From Chryseobacterium pennae (GTDB lineage Bacteria > Bacteroidota > Bacteroidia > Flavobacteriales > Weeksellaceae): 64,000 bases of DNA. The notes beneath the pieces were generated by a model. That model was given only the letters and a program-made list of their open reading frames with translations, did no database searches and was not told the DNA's origin. Each line of letters opens with the position of its first letter. Position 1 is the first letter of the stretch. This document shows, piece after piece, positions 62,943 through 64,000 of this stretch. Location: assembly GCF_003385515.1 (NCBI RefSeq), contig NZ_QNVT01000001.1, forward strand, positions 62,001 through 126,000, given 5' to 3'. Both the position numbers and the translations under genes were made by a program.

Positions 62943-63266
62943 TTAAATTTTAGGAGGCTGCCAGATTGGATCGTATATCTGGTAAGCGAAGTCGTTTTTA
63001 TGAAATAAGATTTTCTTTGAAAAATAAGCAGGAATCTGCTCAGGAATTTCCAGTATAGGATCCATTTTAAATGCTGAAACCGTCATCTGACAACAGCTGC
63101 AGGCACACAGCGGTGAGCAGACATCTCCTTTCTCAGAAGAATGTGCCCCATGAATGCTTAATGAAATCTTCTTATTTCCTGAATCCACCGGATGAGATAC
63201 GTCTTCACATGGCATCAGTGATAACGCCATGAAATAAATTGCAAGTATCCATCTTAAGAGGTTCAT
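62943..63266 (-). CDS. small Cys-rich secreted protein (DUF6660-like)
   Basis: The 107-residue protein has an N-terminal hydrophobic segment (WILAIYFMALSLMPCED) and a metal-binding-like cluster DVCSPLCACSCCQMT. A -7 box TACCTTTG (63272-63279, minus) lies 6 bp from the ATG, so the transcript is nearly leaderless. Proteins of this type precede CusA pumps in Flavobacteriia; likely the first gene of the efflux operon and a metal chaperone or sensor. Confidence 0.68.
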   Translation of the reverse strand: MNLLRWILAIYFMALSLMPCEDVSHPVDSGNKKISLSIHGAHSSEKGDVCSPLCACSCCQMTVSAFKMDPILEIPEQIPAYFSKKILFHKNDFAYQIYDPIWQPPKI

Positions 63267-63590
63267 TGTTACAAAGGTAAAGTTTTTTTATAAAATGGGT
63301 GAATCATCGGAATTTTAAATAGATAATAAAAAGCAAAATACTTACTTACATAATACATCATTGAAAATCAGATTTTTGCACAACCTTTCAAGTATCTTTC
63401 AAAATAAATGCCATTAAGCATGATCTTTATTACAGATATAAATAACATACGTGTAAAGCCCGATTAATAAAGGATAAAATTTACTTTCCAATAGTCATTT
63501 ACTATCTTTACAGATTTATTATTATTCTTAAACAGATACCACAAACAACTCCTTATTACGAAAAATATAAATGTTCAAAAATACAAATTG
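63267..63590. other. intergenic region between divergent genes
   Basis: It holds the -7 box TACCTTTG for the minus-strand gene at 63272-63279. Elsewhere it is AT-rich with no visible gene, dyad or RNA motif. Confidence 0.55.
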
Positions 63591-63947
63591 ATGAAAAAAT
63601 ACAAATTAATTACATTCTTTATTTTCTTATTAATGCTTTACTCATGTGCCACTAAGATGGATTATTTTGAAATAGTGAATGACCATAAAGATAAAGTTGA
63701 GTTAAGCGTAATCTCTTCGTTGAAGCATAAGGAGTTTATACTTATTGGAACTGAAGATAATCAGGAGAAGATTTACCTCATGTTAAATAAGGGAAAATCC
63801 TATCAAATGGTATATAATGAGGATAGAAAAGCTTTTATTTTTAATTTAAGAGTTGGTGATTATAATTTTTATAGAAATATGGTAGGCGATCCTATATTTG
63901 TGAAGCTGGGAGATCAAAAAATAAAATTCAACCTCATACAACGCTAA
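63591..63947 (+). CDS. hypothetical lipoprotein, 118 aa
   Basis: The protein has a lipoprotein signal (FFIFLLMLYSC) and a small beta-rich mature part (KDKVELSVISSLKHKEFILIG, DPIFVKLGDQKIKF). The ATG at 63591 is preferred to the TTG at 63588. Family unknown. Confidence 0.65.
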   Translation: MKKYKLITFFIFLLMLYSCATKMDYFEIVNDHKDKVELSVISSLKHKEFILIGTEDNQEKIYLMLNKGKSYQMVYNEDRKAFIFNLRVGDYNFYRNMVGDPIFVKLGDQKIKFNLIQR

Positions 63948-64000
63948 AAACAAAGCTGGCCGCTCCACGCTGCAATTATTAAGATATTAAGAGACTCTTT

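Noticed and set aside
1..64000. tRNA, rRNA, CRISPR arrays and insertion sequences
   Set aside because: No cloverleaf, rRNA segment, regularly spaced repeats with unique spacers or IS transposase other than MuA was seen on either strand.

Overview
The window looks like a chromosomal segment of a Flavobacteriia bacterium, most likely Chryseobacterium or a close relative (inferred from AT-rich DNA, TAnnTTTG-type -7 boxes, lipoproteins with the Bacteroidetes surface pattern, and TonB receptor/lipoprotein nutrient operons). It consists of two host arms with a Mu-like transposable prophage of about 38 kb inserted between them.

Left host arm, 1-12.4 kb, all minus strand. First comes a vitamin B12 uptake operon: a cobalamin riboswitch at 4866-5024, a BtuB-like TonB receptor, a BtuG-like beta-propeller lipoprotein, a second surface lipoprotein and a truncated secreted protein at the window edge. 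Next is a copper-type cluster: a YtkA-like lipoprotein, an OprC/NosA-like TonB receptor, an MbnP-like protein and an MbnH/MauG-like di-haem enzyme. It is followed by a CxGKCY small membrane protein, a secreted superoxide dismutase, SCO1 and a YHS-domain lipoprotein.

Prophage, about 12.46-50.72 kb. Early genes lie at the right: an S24 repressor (plus strand) divergent from a minus-strand operon of MuA-like transposase, MuB-like ATPase, a RecA-like ATPase and a DUF3164 protein. From 36 to 44.5 kb, where Mu has its semi-essential region, there is an AT-rich accessory block. It holds a LysM protein, a DUF4280 PAAR-like spike, a large GH19 plus M15-like peptidoglycan hydrolase and immunity-like genes, bracketed by two paralogous XRE regulators; secreted proteins sit beside it. 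Late genes are split into two divergent arms that start near 28.0 kb. The plus arm has terminase, a portal-MuF-nuclease fusion, tape measure, gpG-like and gp37-like genes. The minus arm has protease, capsid, endolysin, sheath, tube, a frameshifted chaperone, baseplate and fibres. The minus arm ends, at the position of mom in Mu, with an ABC-ATPase/GNAT protein joined across an A AAA AAG frameshift site and a translationally coupled formyltransferase. This cassette is the best candidate for an undescribed system, perhaps a DNA hypermodification or anti-restriction module.

Right host arm, 50.7-64 kb. A paralogue of the CxGKCY protein suggests that the prophage landed inside the copper-related locus. 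Then come a GNAT enzyme, an intergenic palindromic repeat family, and a metal-efflux region with a His-rich P1B ATPase, a Fur-family regulator, a CDF transporter, a bestrophin-like protein, an RND adaptor and a CusA pump fused to a TolC-like channel. Two perfect TGCAAT-N3-ATTGCA dyads lie upstream of the ATPase and CusA genes and probably form a shared operator. No tRNA, rRNA, CRISPR array or insertion sequence was seen.
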